From: Agrobacterium arsenijevicii
GTDB taxonomy: Bacteria; Pseudomonadota; Alphaproteobacteria; Rhizobiales; Rhizobiaceae
Assembly: GCA_000949895.1 (NCBI GenBank)
Contig: JWIT01000008.1
Location: forward strand, 245,966 to 309,965
Length of the DNA: 64,000 nt
Direction of reading: 5' to 3'
The position numbers were made by a program, and so were the translations under genes. Shown in pieces: positions 16,144-25,552 of the stretch. Each line of letters begins with the position of its first letter. Positions within the stretch are counted from its first letter, which is position 1. A model generated the notes under the pieces. The model had not been told where the DNA came from, searched no databases, and saw only the letters and a list, made by a program, of their open reading frames with translations.

Positions 16144-19100
16144 TGGACGCACGCGACGGCGATCAGCGTTCACAATCGGGCAGTTTCTTCGATTTCTTCA
16201 TTCTTCATCCGGTCGCAACCGGGTTGATCATGGCCGGCATTTTTCTGATCGGCGCCATTTGTTATCCATTCATGCCGGTATCGGCGCTGCCCCAGATCGA
16301 TTTCCCGACGGTTCAGATTGCCGCCAATCTGCCGGGAGCCTCGCCGGACACGATGGCAGCCAGTGTCGCCCAGCCGATCGAAGAAGCATTGTCGAAGGTC
16401 AGCGGCATAACGGAGATGACGTCGAACAGTTCGCTTGGGACGACATCGATTACGGTTCAATTTGGACTTGATCAGGATATCCAGACCGCAGCCAGCGATG
16501 TCCAGACCGCTATCAGCGAAGCCGCCGGCCAGTTGCCGAAAGACATGACGTCACTTCCAACGGTCCGCAAAGTCAATCCTGCCGATGCGCCCGTCATGCA
16601 GTTATCTGCCAGCTCGGACACGCTGACACTTCCGCAACTGGACGAGTATATCGAACGTAACGTCGCATCGAAAATAGGACAGGTTTCCGGCGTCGCCTTC
16701 GTCAACATCGGCGGCAAGCAGAAGCCCGCAATACGCATCGCCGTGGATCCGGGCCGGCTCGCGCAGGCCGATGTAACGCTGGAAGACGTACGTAGCGCGA
16801 TTGGCGGGCTCAGTGTCAGCGCACCAAAAGGCAATATTGACGATCCGACCCGCACTTTCCCTATCTACACGAACGACCAGATCGGCAGCAGCGCCGAATG
16901 GAACGACGCGGTGATTGCTTACCGCAATGGCGGTCCTGTGCGCATCCGCGATATCGGCCAGGCGGTCGATGGTGCGGAAGACAACAAGATGGCGCACTGG
17001 ACCAACGGCGAGCGCGGGATCGCACTTGACGTGTTTCGACAGCCCGGTGCAAACGTCATCGCCGTGGTCGACGCCGTAAAGCAACAACTGCCGGCCCTGC
17101 AGGCCTCGCTCCCGAAGTCGGTAAAGCTGGAGCTGGTAACCGACCGCACGTCAACGATCCGCGCGTCTGTAGACGATGTCCAGTTTACGTTGATGCTGAC
17201 GATCGGGTTGGTCGTCCTCGTGATCTTCCTGTTCCTGCGCAATCTTCGGGCAACGATCATTCCGGTTTTGACGCTGCCGATTGCATTGGTGGGATCGCTT
17301 GCGCCGATGTGGGTGCTTGGGTTCAGCCTCGACAATCTCTCGCTGATGGCGTTGGTCGTCGCCGTCGGCTTCGTTGTCGACGACGCTATCGTCATGCTGG
17401 AAAACATAACACGCCATATCGAGGATGGCGTCGATCCGCTGGAGGCTTCCCGCAAGGGGGCTCGCGAAATCGGCTTCACGATTGTATCCATCAGCCTCTC
17501 GCTCATCGCGGTGCTGATCCCCATCCTTTTGATGGGTGGCATCGTTGGCCGGCTGTTTCGTGAATTCGCGGTCACGCTGACCGTTGCGATCATTATCTCC
17601 GCAGTCGTTTCGCTAACGCTGACCCCGATGCTGGCATCCCGGTTCATTCGGCCAATAAGTGAGGGTCAGCGCGGCAAGTTTTACAACGCCGGAGAGGCAT
17701 TCTTCGAAAGTCTCTCATCGGCCTACATTCGGAGCCTGCGACCAGTCGTCCGTCACAAGTTCCTGACACTGGGCGTTTTCCTTACAACAATCGTGGCGAC
17801 AGGCTATCTGTTCGCCATCGCACCGAAGGGCTTCTTCCCCGAGCAGGATACCGGCTTCATTGCCGGTCTTTCCCAGGCATCGCCGGATATTTCGTTCACC
17901 GAGATGGCCAAGCTTCAGGAGCGGGTCAGCGCGATCATCATGAAAGATCCTGCCGTCTACAGCGTCTTCATGGACATTGGTGGCGGCAACGGCGGCAACG
18001 CGCTTAACCAGGGGCACGTCAATATCACGTTGAAACCACTGGAAGAACGGGACGCCAGCGCCAGGCAGGTTATCGACAGGTTGAGTTCGGCCCTGAATGC
18101 ACAGCAGGGCATAAAGCTGTTCATGCAATCGGCCCAGGATATCAACATCGGTGCGCGTCCGGCCAAGACCCAGTATCAATTCACACTTCAGAACGCTGAT
18201 ATTGGTGAACTCGGCGATTGGGCAGCGAAGATTACTGCACGCCTTCAGGGGCTTTCCCAGCTTCGCGATGTCGGGAGCGACCAGCAGGCGGAGGCACCGA
18301 ACCTGTCGATCAAGATCGACCGTGCAGCCGCGACGCTTTACGGCGTATTGCCTTCGACAATAGACGAGACGCTTTACGACGCATTCGGCCAGAGGCAGGT
18401 GGCGTCTTATTCCACGCAAACCGATACGTTCCGCGTCATTCTCGAAATTCTTCCGGATCTCCAGCGCGATATTGCCACACTCGATCGTCTCTCGATGCGC
18501 GCGACCAACGGCACTCTGGTGCCCCTGTCGGTCGTTGCCAAATGGACGACAAACGGCGTTTCTCCGGTATCGATCTCGCATCAGGGCCAGTCACCGGCCG
18601 TTACGATTTCCTTCAATCTCGCTCCGGACGTTGCTCTTGGCCAGGCGACCGCCGCCATCGAGAGCGCCGTTTCCGAGATGCATCCGCCGGCGTCGTTGCA
18701 GACGAGCTTCTCCGGCAGTGCCAAGGCATTCAAGGACTCGTTGGGCGCGATACCACTGTTGATCCTGGCGTCGCTCGTCGTCGTCTACATCATCCTCGGC
18801 GTCCTCTATGAAAGCCTCATCCACCCTCTGACGATCCTTTCAACCCTGCCATCCGCCGGGTTGGGGGCGCTGCTTGCCCTGCAAGTGGCGGGTTTCGACT
18901 TTGGACTGGTGGCAATGATCGGGGTCATTCTCCTGATCGGCATCGTCAAGAAGAACGGGATCATGCTTGTCGATTTTGCCATACAGGCGGAGCGCGACGA
19001 AGGACTGAGCAGCGAAGAAGCCATAATCAAAGCCGCGCATATGCGCTTTCGTCCGATCCTCATGACCACGATGGCCGCCCTGCTTGGTGGTCTGCCGCTT

Positions 19101-19286
19101 GCGATCGGGCATGGGTCGGGCGCCGAACTTCGGCAGCCTCTCGGCTATGCGATCGTTGGTGGACTGCTTGTCAGTCAGTTATTGACCCTTTACACGACCC
19201 CTGTGATCTACCTTCTCCTGGATAAGCTTCGAAATCGGCGCCCCGCTCCTTTCAACGAACACACGGAGATACGTGGTGCCGCCTAG
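16140..19286 (+). CDS. RND multidrug efflux pump permease (MdtB/MdtC-like)
   Basis: ATG 16140 overlaps the adaptor stop, giving 1048 residues, the normal length of an HAE1-type RND pump. TM1 is followed by FMPVSALPQIDFPTVQIAAN and the porter motif LPGASPDTMAASVAQPIEEA. The proton-relay aspartate pair is in VVAVGFVVDDAIVMLENI, and the second-half repeat is IGIVKKNGIMLVDFAIQAER. The wording is closer to MdtB/MuxB than to AcrB. An in-frame ATG at 16095 is possible but would overlap the adaptor more deeply. Substrate range is unknown; no dedicated regulator adjoins. Confidence 0.93.
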   Translation: MMDARDGDQRSQSGSFFDFFILHPVATGLIMAGIFLIGAICYPFMPVSALPQIDFPTVQIAANLPGASPDTMAASVAQPIEEALSKVSGITEMTSNSSLGTTSITVQFGLDQDIQTAASDVQTAISEAAGQLPKDMTSLPTVRKVNPADAPVMQLSASSDTLTLPQLDEYIERNVASKIGQVSGVAFVNIGGKQKPAIRIAVDPGRLAQADVTLEDVRSAIGGLSVSAPKGNIDDPTRTFPIYTNDQIGSSAEWNDAVIAYRNGGPVRIRDIGQAVDGAEDNKMAHWTNGERGIALDVFRQPGANVIAVVDAVKQQLPALQASLPKSVKLELVTDRTSTIRASVDDVQFTLMLTIGLVVLVIFLFLRNLRATIIPVLTLPIALVGSLAPMWVLGFSLDNLSLMALVVAVGFVVDDAIVMLENITRHIEDGVDPLEASRKGAREIGFTIVSISLSLIAVLIPILLMGGIVGRLFREFAVTLTVAIIISAVVSLTLTPMLASRFIRPISEGQRGKFYNAGEAFFESLSSAYIRSLRPVVRHKFLTLGVFLTTIVATGYLFAIAPKGFFPEQDTGFIAGLSQASPDISFTEMAKLQERVSAIIMKDPAVYSVFMDIGGGNGGNALNQGHVNITLKPLEERDASARQVIDRLSSALNAQQGIKLFMQSAQDINIGARPAKTQYQFTLQNADIGELGDWAAKITARLQGLSQLRDVGSDQQAEAPNLSIKIDRAAATLYGVLPSTIDETLYDAFGQRQVASYSTQTDTFRVILEILPDLQRDIATLDRLSMRATNGTLVPLSVVAKWTTNGVSPVSISHQGQSPAVTISFNLAPDVALGQATAAIESAVSEMHPPASLQTSFSGSAKAFKDSLGAIPLLILASLVVVYIILGVLYESLIHPLTILSTLPSAGLGALLALQVAGFDFGLVAMIGVILLIGIVKKNGIMLVDFAIQAERDEGLSSEEAIIKAAHMRFRPILMTTMAALLGGLPLAIGHGSGAELRQPLGYAIVGGLLVSQLLTLYTTPVIYLLLDKLRNRRPAPFNEHTEIRGAA

Positions 19287-19438
19287 TACTTTCCGATATC
19301 TCATGAAGGGCGGACGGGGTTGCGGGACACCAACCGTTGAACCTGCGAAAGCTTGGTTCTGCAGGAGTGATCCTTCCGCATCGAATTTGCGTAGTTGCCT
19401 TTCTGCATGCTGTAGAAATCGTTCACATGTTGAAGAAA

Positions 19439-20218
19439 TCAGGGCTTGAAGAGGCCTGAATGCGCGCCTTCCGTCACCGGTCGCATCAATTCGGGAAGGT
19501 CCGTACAAATGCCGAGCACCGGCAGTTGCATGATATCCTTCAGAACTGCGGATCTCTCTTCGTGCCAGAGCACGATCTCTCTGCCGTCATCGAAAGCTCG
19601 CCGCATCAATTCCGTTGTGATCAGATCTTGTGGCTGCGCGCCCGCCCTCTCCCAGCAAAGATGCAGGATATCCGCGCCTGCCTCGTCGCCGAGCGCATGT
19701 GGGTCGTGGCCGACGCGTACCAAAACCGAAAGCGGCCAAGCGCAACCTGCGTCGCGTAGCTCACGCACCTGCGCTGTATCGAACGAGCCGAGGCAGGCGA
19801 AGCGCTGATTGATCTGCCGAAGATGCTGCCAGCAGAGGGTGCCTGTGCCCGGCGCTTTGAGCTCAACGTAAAGGCCTGTCCCGAGGTCGCGGGCAAGCGC
19901 TGCCACCGCTTCGAATGTCGGGACGTCCACACCCTCCAGCGCCGCAAGCTCGGCCGCAGTTATCTGCGAGATATTGCGATCGACGCCGAAGACATGCCCG
20001 AGGTGGTCGTCATGCGAGACAACGACAACACCATCCTTCGTCAGTTGCGTATCCAATTCCCACATCTCGGCGCCCAGTTCGGATGCCAGCCTGAATGCCT
20101 CAAGCGTGTTTTCGCGCGCATGGCCGCTCGCGCCGCGATGACCGATACAGAATGGAAGCCTGCCCTTGCTGGAAGGCCAACCAAAACGCTCGAAGAATGA
20201 GGAAAAATCATGGATCAT
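19439..20218 (-). CDS. glycerophosphodiester phosphodiesterase
   Basis: A 259-residue GDPD-family protein starting at ATG 20218. The catalytic motifs are present: HRGASGHARENTLEAF (HRG and E of the active site), WELDTQLTKDGVVVVSHDD (E-x-D metal ligands and SHD), and VELKAPG. These enzymes split glycerophosphodiesters into glycerol-3-phosphate and an alcohol in a TIM barrel with a divalent metal. No signal peptide is seen, so it is probably cytoplasmic. It stands alone between the RND pump and the dihydroxyacetone kinase. A link through glycerol-phosphate metabolism is possible but not shown. Confidence 0.88.
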   Translation of the reverse strand: MIHDFSSFFERFGWPSSKGRLPFCIGHRGASGHARENTLEAFRLASELGAEMWELDTQLTKDGVVVVSHDDHLGHVFGVDRNISQITAAELAALEGVDVPTFEAVAALARDLGTGLYVELKAPGTGTLCWQHLRQINQRFACLGSFDTAQVRELRDAGCAWPLSVLVRVGHDPHALGDEAGADILHLCWERAGAQPQDLITTELMRRAFDDGREIVLWHEERSAVLKDIMQLPVLGICTDLPELMRPVTEGAHSGLFKP

Positions 20219-20531
20219 CAAAGCTTCCGTCCGTCATTGTCGCCCGCCGGGCAAATTGGTTTCAAAATTTGACTGACGACCTATAACCAAGAACCGATGC
20301 AGAAACATGTACGCCGGGGTGGCTCTTCCCCCAACTCGTGAGATCGTTGTTTCGCTAAACATTCATTATGCCCATAGGGATGCAGATCGGCAGGCCCCTC
20401 TCCGTGCTGCGGACTGACCAGGCAAAACATCCGCACTTGCTAGCTGCCTGATTCTTCATGCCGCTGTGCTGCGTGAACAATCACTCATTGGCACGCGCAC
20501 CCCGTCCGTTACAACAGATAGAAAAATCTCC

Positions 20532-20758
20532 GCTCCCGCGTTGTTCTCGGCGTTGTTTCCTGCGCGTGCTCGTTATACCGGCCTTGTGAGGCAGGTCGGG
20601 GCCCGATCCTTGGTGGTGGTCCTTCGCCGGTGGTGGCCGTGGTGCTGTCTGGCGAATACGGCTCCTCCACCTCGATCGCGCATTATATGGTCGGTATCGC
20701 CATTCTGTCCGCCATTTGCACGCTGGCTTTGACAATGCACCCCGACCAGGTGGAATGA
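20532..20758 (+). pseudogene. relic of an MHS-family MFS transporter (C-terminal piece)
   Basis: From 20532 one frame reads APALFSALFPARARYTG, the conserved MHS motif (ELFPTRVRYTG in intact members), then LVRQVG. From 20600 a shifted frame continues with GPILGGGPSPVVAVVLSGEY and YMVGIAILSAICTLAL up to a stop at 20756-20758. These match the last two membrane segments of metabolite:H+ symporters such as the proline-betaine and shikimate carriers. At least one frameshift and the missing N-terminal part make it a pseudogene of about 75 codons. The upstream stretch 20219-20531 shows nothing recognisable. Confidence 0.65.
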
Positions 20759-20793
20759 TATGTGCAAGCTTACACTCCAGGGAGACGTTGACC

Positions 20794-22485
20794 GTGAAAA
20801 AACTCATCAACAAACCATCCGCCGTAGTTCGGGAAATGCTGGAAGGCATTGTCGGCCTTAATCCTGGTCTGGCTCTTCTCGATACCGAAAACGTGGTGGT
20901 GCGCGCCGATCTGCCTGCGGCCGCCGACCGACCAGTAGCTGTCATTTCGGGTGGCGGCGCCGGGCACGAACCGGCACATGCGGGTTACGTGGGCGAAGGC
21001 ATGCTGACGGCCGCCGTTACCGGCGAAGTGTTCACCTCGCCGAGCGTTGATGCTGTTCTTGCCGCCATCCGCGCCACTGCCGGGCCGGCAGGCGCGCTGT
21101 TGGTAGTGAAGAACTACACCGGTGACCGCCTGAATTTCGGCATCGCCGCCGAACTCGCGACGATCGAGGGCATCCCGATCGAAATCGTTGTCGTGGCCGA
21201 TGACGTTGCATTGTCGGGTATCGTTCCGCGCGAGCGGCGGCGCGGCATCGCCGGCACCGTCTTCGTCCACAAGATCGCCGGGGCCGCTGCGGCAAGCGGC
21301 AAGCCTTTGGCAGAAATCGCATCGCTTGTCCGCTCAGCCGCGCAGCGCATAGGCACGATGGGTGTGGCACTGGGCGCATGCACCGTACCGGCAGTTGGGA
21401 AACCCGGCTTCATCCTTGCAGATGACGAGATCGAGCTTGGCCTTGGCATTCATGGTGAAAAAGGCATCGAGCGCACTGGCTTGATGTCCGCCGACACGCT
21501 GGTCGACCGGCTTGTCGACACCATTGTCGCAGACCTCGATATCAGAAGCGGCAACCGTGTCGCCCTGATGATTAACGGCCTTGGTGCGACGCCGCCAATG
21601 GAACTGGCGATCGTAGCTCGTCGCGCTCTCGCTGTGTTGCGCCAGAAGGGCATCACCGTCGAGCGGGCCTGGAGCGGTGACTTCCTGACCGCCATAGAAA
21701 TGCCGGGGGCCTCCATCTCGCTGTTTTCCCTGGAAGCAGGCGAGACCGATCTTCTTGATGCTCCCACCGGTGCCTCGGCATGGCCGATCGGTGGCGTTGT
21801 TCCGCAGGCAGCCAAAATCCTGCCTGTTGTCACCGTCGCCGAGGACAACAGCGTATTGTGCGAGACCGCAAACTGCGATGCAGCCAAGATAAAAGCAATC
21901 GGGCTTGCCATTGCTGCTGCCCTGGAAAAATCTGAAGCCTATCTGACCGATCTCGACAGCAGGGCTGGCGACGGCGATCTTGGCGCCAGCATGCTGCGCG
22001 GAGCCGAGGCGATCAGGGCGCTGCCGGATAAGGCCTGGCTCAACCCGGCGCAGGCATTGGTCTCGATCGGCAACGCACTGCGGCGCGCCATTGCCGGCAG
22101 TTCCGGACCATTTTACGCCATTGCTCTGACTCGCGCCGGGCGCAAGCTTGCCGAAAACGGTACATTCACCGTCAAGGATTTCACGCAGGCACTGGCAATT
22201 GCAATCGCAGCAATCAGCGACACCGGCGGCGCCAAGCCCGGCGACCGCACGATGCTCGATGCCTTGCAGCCGGCGCTCAACACTTTGCAGGCAGCGGCCG
22301 GCACCGATGCAAAAGCCATATGGATGAAAGCTGCAGAGGCTGCCGAAGCGGGCACCAAGGCAACGGAGAGCATGTCACCCCGGCTTGGCCGGGCCAGCTA
22401 TCTGGGAGAACGCGCCGTCGGCGTGCCGGATGGCGGAGCGGCAGCGGTTGCAGTCTGGATGAGGGCGCTGGCGGAAGCTTTGTAA
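20794..22485 (+). CDS. dihydroxyacetone kinase, DhaK-DhaL fusion
   Basis: GTG at 20794 is taken as the start because AGGGAG lies about nine bases upstream; the frame itself opens further up, over the MFS relic. The 563-residue protein joins an N-terminal DhaK domain (about 1-330; GGGAGHEP at 53-60, and H220 in GLGIHGEKG as the residue that binds dihydroxyacetone covalently) to a C-terminal DhaL ATP-binding domain (about 360-560; RAGDGDLGASM, GSSGPFYA, GGAKPGDRTM). This is the ATP-dependent single-chain type, not the PTS type. It makes dihydroxyacetone phosphate or phosphorylates a related triose or tetrose. Confidence 0.92.
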   Translation: MKKLINKPSAVVREMLEGIVGLNPGLALLDTENVVVRADLPAAADRPVAVISGGGAGHEPAHAGYVGEGMLTAAVTGEVFTSPSVDAVLAAIRATAGPAGALLVVKNYTGDRLNFGIAAELATIEGIPIEIVVVADDVALSGIVPRERRRGIAGTVFVHKIAGAAAASGKPLAEIASLVRSAAQRIGTMGVALGACTVPAVGKPGFILADDEIELGLGIHGEKGIERTGLMSADTLVDRLVDTIVADLDIRSGNRVALMINGLGATPPMELAIVARRALAVLRQKGITVERAWSGDFLTAIEMPGASISLFSLEAGETDLLDAPTGASAWPIGGVVPQAAKILPVVTVAEDNSVLCETANCDAAKIKAIGLAIAAALEKSEAYLTDLDSRAGDGDLGASMLRGAEAIRALPDKAWLNPAQALVSIGNALRRAIAGSSGPFYAIALTRAGRKLAENGTFTVKDFTQALAIAIAAISDTGGAKPGDRTMLDALQPALNTLQAAAGTDAKAIWMKAAEAAEAGTKATESMSPRLGRASYLGERAVGVPDGGAAAVAVWMRALAEAL

Positions 22486-22613
22486 CACACCTTTACCGCC
22501 CCTAGGCGACAACACCGACACCACAACCTCCATGACGCAGCCTGCTGCGCACGCGCCCGTGCGCGCCCACCAGTTCTCCCTTTCGCCCCGGCAAGGCCGA
22601 TCGTCGGTGATGG

Positions 22614-22679
22614 GTCGACTACCTGTCATTGGACATCGACAGCGCCGATCCGGGATTTGCGCCTGAAACCAGCAGCACC
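22614..22679 (+). pseudogene. relic of an agmatinase/ureohydrolase
   Basis: The frame from 22614 reads VDYLSLDIDSADPGFAPETS. This matches the manganese-binding signature of the arginase/agmatinase family (YLSxDIDxxDPxFAPGTGTP). A stop codon sits just upstream in the same frame and the match fades into unrelated sequence after about 22 codons. Only this fragment of a gene of about 320 codons survives. The rest of the 22486-22857 gap shows no coding match. Confidence 0.5.
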
Positions 22680-22857
22680 CACAGCGCGCGGAAAACGACG
22701 GCGCTTTTAGCTGACAGGGCTTTTGCTCGTAGCGACATGATGGCCGCAACATTTAACCCGCGGTTTAACCCGACATCACCATGCTGACACATTGCCAATA
22801 TGGTGAGGAGTCTATAGACTTGATATCATATTATTAAACATAAAATTAGCGAGTTTG

Positions 22858-23583
22858 ATGACGTTGTCCCCCTCAAGACCCCGGCATTCCCCCGGTGTCA
22901 GCCTCTACGCCTCGCTTCTCAGCCAGATCGGCCAGCGTATCGTCCGTGGCGAGCTGGCGCCCGGTACTCTCTTGCCAAATGTGGAAGCGCTGAGTGCCGC
23001 CCACGGTGTCAGCCGCACGGTTATGCGGGAGGTGATGAAGGTCCTTGCCGGCAAGGGGATGGTCGAATCGCGGCCGAGGACGGGTACGCGTATCCGTCCG
23101 CGCGCGGACTGGAACTTCCTCGATTCGGACGTTCTCACCTGGCGCTATAGTGCCGCCGTATACCCCGACGATGTCAGAGCGCTTTTCGAGCTGCGTCGCG
23201 GGATCGAACCGCTTGCGGGTGCCCTGGCCGCCAAAAGGGCGACGGCGGCGGAAGTTGCAGAACTTAAGCGGTACTATGCGCAGATGGAAGAACATGCCGA
23301 TGACGGAGAACGTTTCTCGGAGCCAGACCTTGCCTTTCATCAGCTTATCTTGCGCATGACCGGCAACGAACTCATCGGTTCGCTCGCAAGCCTGATCGAG
23401 GCGGCGCTGATTATGAGTTTCCGTCTGTCCAATGCCAATCCGTTGGGCCAGCGTCCCTCGCTGCCACTGCACCGTCAGGTGGTGGATTGCATCGAAACGG
23501 GTGACTCTGAGGGTGCTCAGTCAGCACTTCTCATCCTTCTCGATGGCGCAGAGGCTGACGTCCTGCGGGCGATTTCCGGCTGA
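22858..23583 (+). CDS. FadR-type GntR transcriptional regulator
   Basis: A 241-residue regulator (ATG 22858; a TTG one codon earlier is in frame and no clear ribosome site is seen). The N-terminal winged helix carries LYASLLSQIGQRIVRGELAP, LPNVEALSAAHGVSRTVMRE and MVESRPRTGTRI. The all-helical FCD effector domain (about 95-235) has ELRRGIEPLAGALAA, DLAFHQLILRMTGN and the second histidine in LPLHRQVV, which bind a metal and an organic acid ligand. It resembles DgoR-like regulators. It faces the SDR at 23607 tail to tail and probably controls that gene and the adjoining ABC transporter. Confidence 0.88.
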   Translation: MTLSPSRPRHSPGVSLYASLLSQIGQRIVRGELAPGTLLPNVEALSAAHGVSRTVMREVMKVLAGKGMVESRPRTGTRIRPRADWNFLDSDVLTWRYSAAVYPDDVRALFELRRGIEPLAGALAAKRATAAEVAELKRYYAQMEEHADDGERFSEPDLAFHQLILRMTGNELIGSLASLIEAALIMSFRLSNANPLGQRPSLPLHRQVVDCIETGDSEGAQSALLILLDGAEADVLRAISG

Positions 23584-23606
23584 AACGGCAATCGCTGAAG
23601 CCTCGG

Positions 23607-24380
23607 TCAAACCCATCCCCCATCAACGATGAACTGCTGACTGGTGCACATGCGGCTGTCGTCCGCCGCCAGGAAAAGCGCCATCCGCGCGATATCCGAT
23701 GGGGCGAGGCGGTCCGGCAGGCACTGCCGTTCGGCGATCTGCTTTTCACCTGCATCATTCAGCCAGAGTTTTATTTGCCGCTCGGTCATAACCCAGCCAG
23801 GCACCAGGCAATTGACGCGGATTCCGAAAGGGCCGAATTCGCGGGCAAGGGCTCTGGTCATGCCGGATATCGCGGCCTTGGCCGTGACATAGGCGGGGCA
23901 ATCCGGATCACCGACCATCCAGGTGATCGAACCGAGATTGATGATGGAGCCGCTCCCGGCCTGCCTCATGCCCGGCAGCACTGACTGGGCGGCGAAGAAC
24001 TGGTGCCTTAGATTGACCGCCATGCGGTCATCCCAAAAGGGAACGTCGACTGCCTCTGTCGCATGACGGTCGTCGTTTCCCGCATTGTTGAGCAGTACCT
24101 GTATTGCGCCGTGGCGGCTTTCAGCTTCGACAATAGACCTGCGGAGTGCCTCTACATCCCGAAGGTCGCAGGGAAGAAAATGGGGAACGGGACCACCATC
24201 TGCGGCGATGGCTTCAACAAGCGATCGCGATGCACTCTCGTCGATATCGACAAAAGCGACACGGGCTCCTTGCGCACAGAAGTGCCTGACGAGGCTTTCG
24301 CCGATCCCACTGCCGCCACCGGTGATGAACACGCTCCGATCCTGAAGGCTGGGATAGGTGGCAAAATTCTGTGTCGTCAT
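23607..24380 (-). CDS. SDR, D-xylose/L-fucose 1-dehydrogenase-like
   Basis: A 257-residue SDR: TGGGSGIG (residues about 20-27), NNAGNDDRH, NLGSITW, Y-x-x-x-K in YVTAKAA, and PGWVMTERQ. The strings NNAGNDDRH and GSITW closely resemble the NAD-dependent D-xylose 1-dehydrogenase of Caulobacter as I remember it, so an aldose dehydrogenase that opens an oxidative sugar pathway is likely. It is divergent from the ABC transporter at 24695 and convergent with the FadR-type regulator. That grouping suggests sugar uptake and oxidation under one regulator. Confidence 0.8.
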   Translation of the reverse strand: MTTQNFATYPSLQDRSVFITGGGSGIGESLVRHFCAQGARVAFVDIDESASRSLVEAIAADGGPVPHFLPCDLRDVEALRRSIVEAESRHGAIQVLLNNAGNDDRHATEAVDVPFWDDRMAVNLRHQFFAAQSVLPGMRQAGSGSIINLGSITWMVGDPDCPAYVTAKAAISGMTRALAREFGPFGIRVNCLVPGWVMTERQIKLWLNDAGEKQIAERQCLPDRLAPSDIARMALFLAADDSRMCTSQQFIVDGGWV

Positions 24381-24431
24381 GAGAGGGCGGTCCTGTGAAA
24401 TGCGGAGATGCGTTTATGTCGAGAGTTACAC

Positions 24432-24445
24432 CTGTCGTATGACAG
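24432..24445. promoter_or_regulatory. candidate FadR-type operator
   Basis: CTGTC-GTAT-GACAG is a perfect inverted repeat in the divergent spacer between the SDR (start 24380) and the ABC operon (24695). The T-G-T...A-C-A core fits the loose operator pattern of FadR-type GntR proteins such as the one encoded at 22858. A second inverted repeat, ACAATAAT (24459-24466) with ATTATTGT (24479-24486), lies close by and may overlap a promoter. Confidence 0.4.
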
Positions 24446-24554
24446 AATGCAAAAGCCCACAATAATACGAATAATAATATTATTGTCATCCATCTGTCAC
24501 TGCCTGCGGGCTATTGGTCTCGTGCTTTGGGAAAGATGTTCGGGTCGACGGAAG

Positions 24555-24701
24555 ATGGACGATAGAAAACAACGGATCTGGTTCTCTGGTGGTACGGCTG
24601 ACCATGCCCTCAAGTCGGCTGTTGTCGGCGCCGCTCAGGCGCAGCAGCTATTCGATCATCCAATCATAATTGCTGCAGACGGGGTGGAAGCCCGATGCTG
24701 A
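24555..24701 (+). CDS. unidentified short ORF translationally overlapping the permease
   Basis: This frame of 48 codons (MDDRKQRIWFSGGTADHALK onward) ends seven bases inside the permease start at 24695, which is the kind of overlap real operon genes show. The tail reads AQQLFDHPIIIAADGVEARC. I do not recognise it. It may be a small leader gene or the C-terminal remnant of a lost gene, perhaps one that stood in the position where the missing ATPase would be expected. No good ribosome site is seen (GGAAG is too close to the ATG). Confidence 0.25.
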   Translation: MDDRKQRIWFSGGTADHALKSAVVGAAQAQQLFDHPIIIAADGVEARC

Positions 24702-25552
24702 ACAGTCGAACCCGCAGGGGTTTCCGTCTGGATGCCGGGTGGCTTTGTCTTGTGCCACTCGCTGCTTTCCTGCTCCTCTATGAACTCATGCCACTGGCCG
24801 GACTGGTGAAATCGGCCTTCACCGTCGATGGCCGTCTGTCGCTGCAAAACATCGTGCGGGCCTTCCAGCCGTCGATCATCAGCGCCTTTGTCAACAGTTT
24901 GACGCTTTCCGCCGTCGTTGCGGTGATCGGTACAATCGCTGGCGCGTTGCTCGCCTATATTATCGTGACGGCTGGCAGCCGGGTTGTCCGCAACGCACTG
25001 ACAGCTCTGGCGGATGTCTCGGCGAATTTCGGCGGTGCGCCGCTCGCCTTCGCCTTCGTCATCACGCTCGGGTCAACGGGCATGATCACGCTGATGTTGA
25101 AGCAGACGGGTGTCGAACTTTATCCGGGCTTTCGTATCTATTCGTTGCAAGGGCTGGTTCTCGCCTATCTCTATTTCGAGATCCCCCTCGCCATCCTGCT
25201 GCTCATTCCGTCCATGGAAGGGCTGCGGACGGAATGGCGCGAGGCCGCCTACAGCCTTGGTGCGAGCAAGCGGCAATATTGGTGGAACGTCGCGCTGCCG
25301 ATCCTGCGGCCCAGCCTCATCAGTTGTCTCAGCCTGCTGTTCGCCAACGCTTTTGGCGCCTATGCAACGGCGTGGACGCTAACCGGCTCGTCGGTCAATC
25401 TCGTGACCGTGCAGATTGCCGCTCTGGTGCGTGGCGAGGTCCAGCTCGATCCCGGCTTGGCGGACGCCATCGCCATGCTCTCTCTCGTCATCATGATGAT
25501 ATCCGTATCCGTTCATCGGCTCCTGAGCATGTGCAAGAGGGGGCAAACATGA
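24695..25552 (+). CDS. ABC transporter permease (polyamine/iron type), first subunit
   Basis: A 285-residue inner-membrane protein with about six membrane segments. The EAA loop is EWREAAYSLGASKRQYWWNV (near residue 180), followed by ALPILRPSLISC. The subunit resembles PotB/CysT-like permeases. It overlaps the next permease by four bases, and a binding protein follows. No ATPase gene is adjacent, so the transporter must use one encoded elsewhere. Confidence 0.88.
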   Translation: MLNSRTRRGFRLDAGWLCLVPLAAFLLLYELMPLAGLVKSAFTVDGRLSLQNIVRAFQPSIISAFVNSLTLSAVVAVIGTIAGALLAYIIVTAGSRVVRNALTALADVSANFGGAPLAFAFVITLGSTGMITLMLKQTGVELYPGFRIYSLQGLVLAYLYFEIPLAILLLIPSMEGLRTEWREAAYSLGASKRQYWWNVALPILRPSLISCLSLLFANAFGAYATAWTLTGSSVNLVTVQIAALVRGEVQLDPGLADAIAMLSLVIMMISVSVHRLLSMCKRGQT

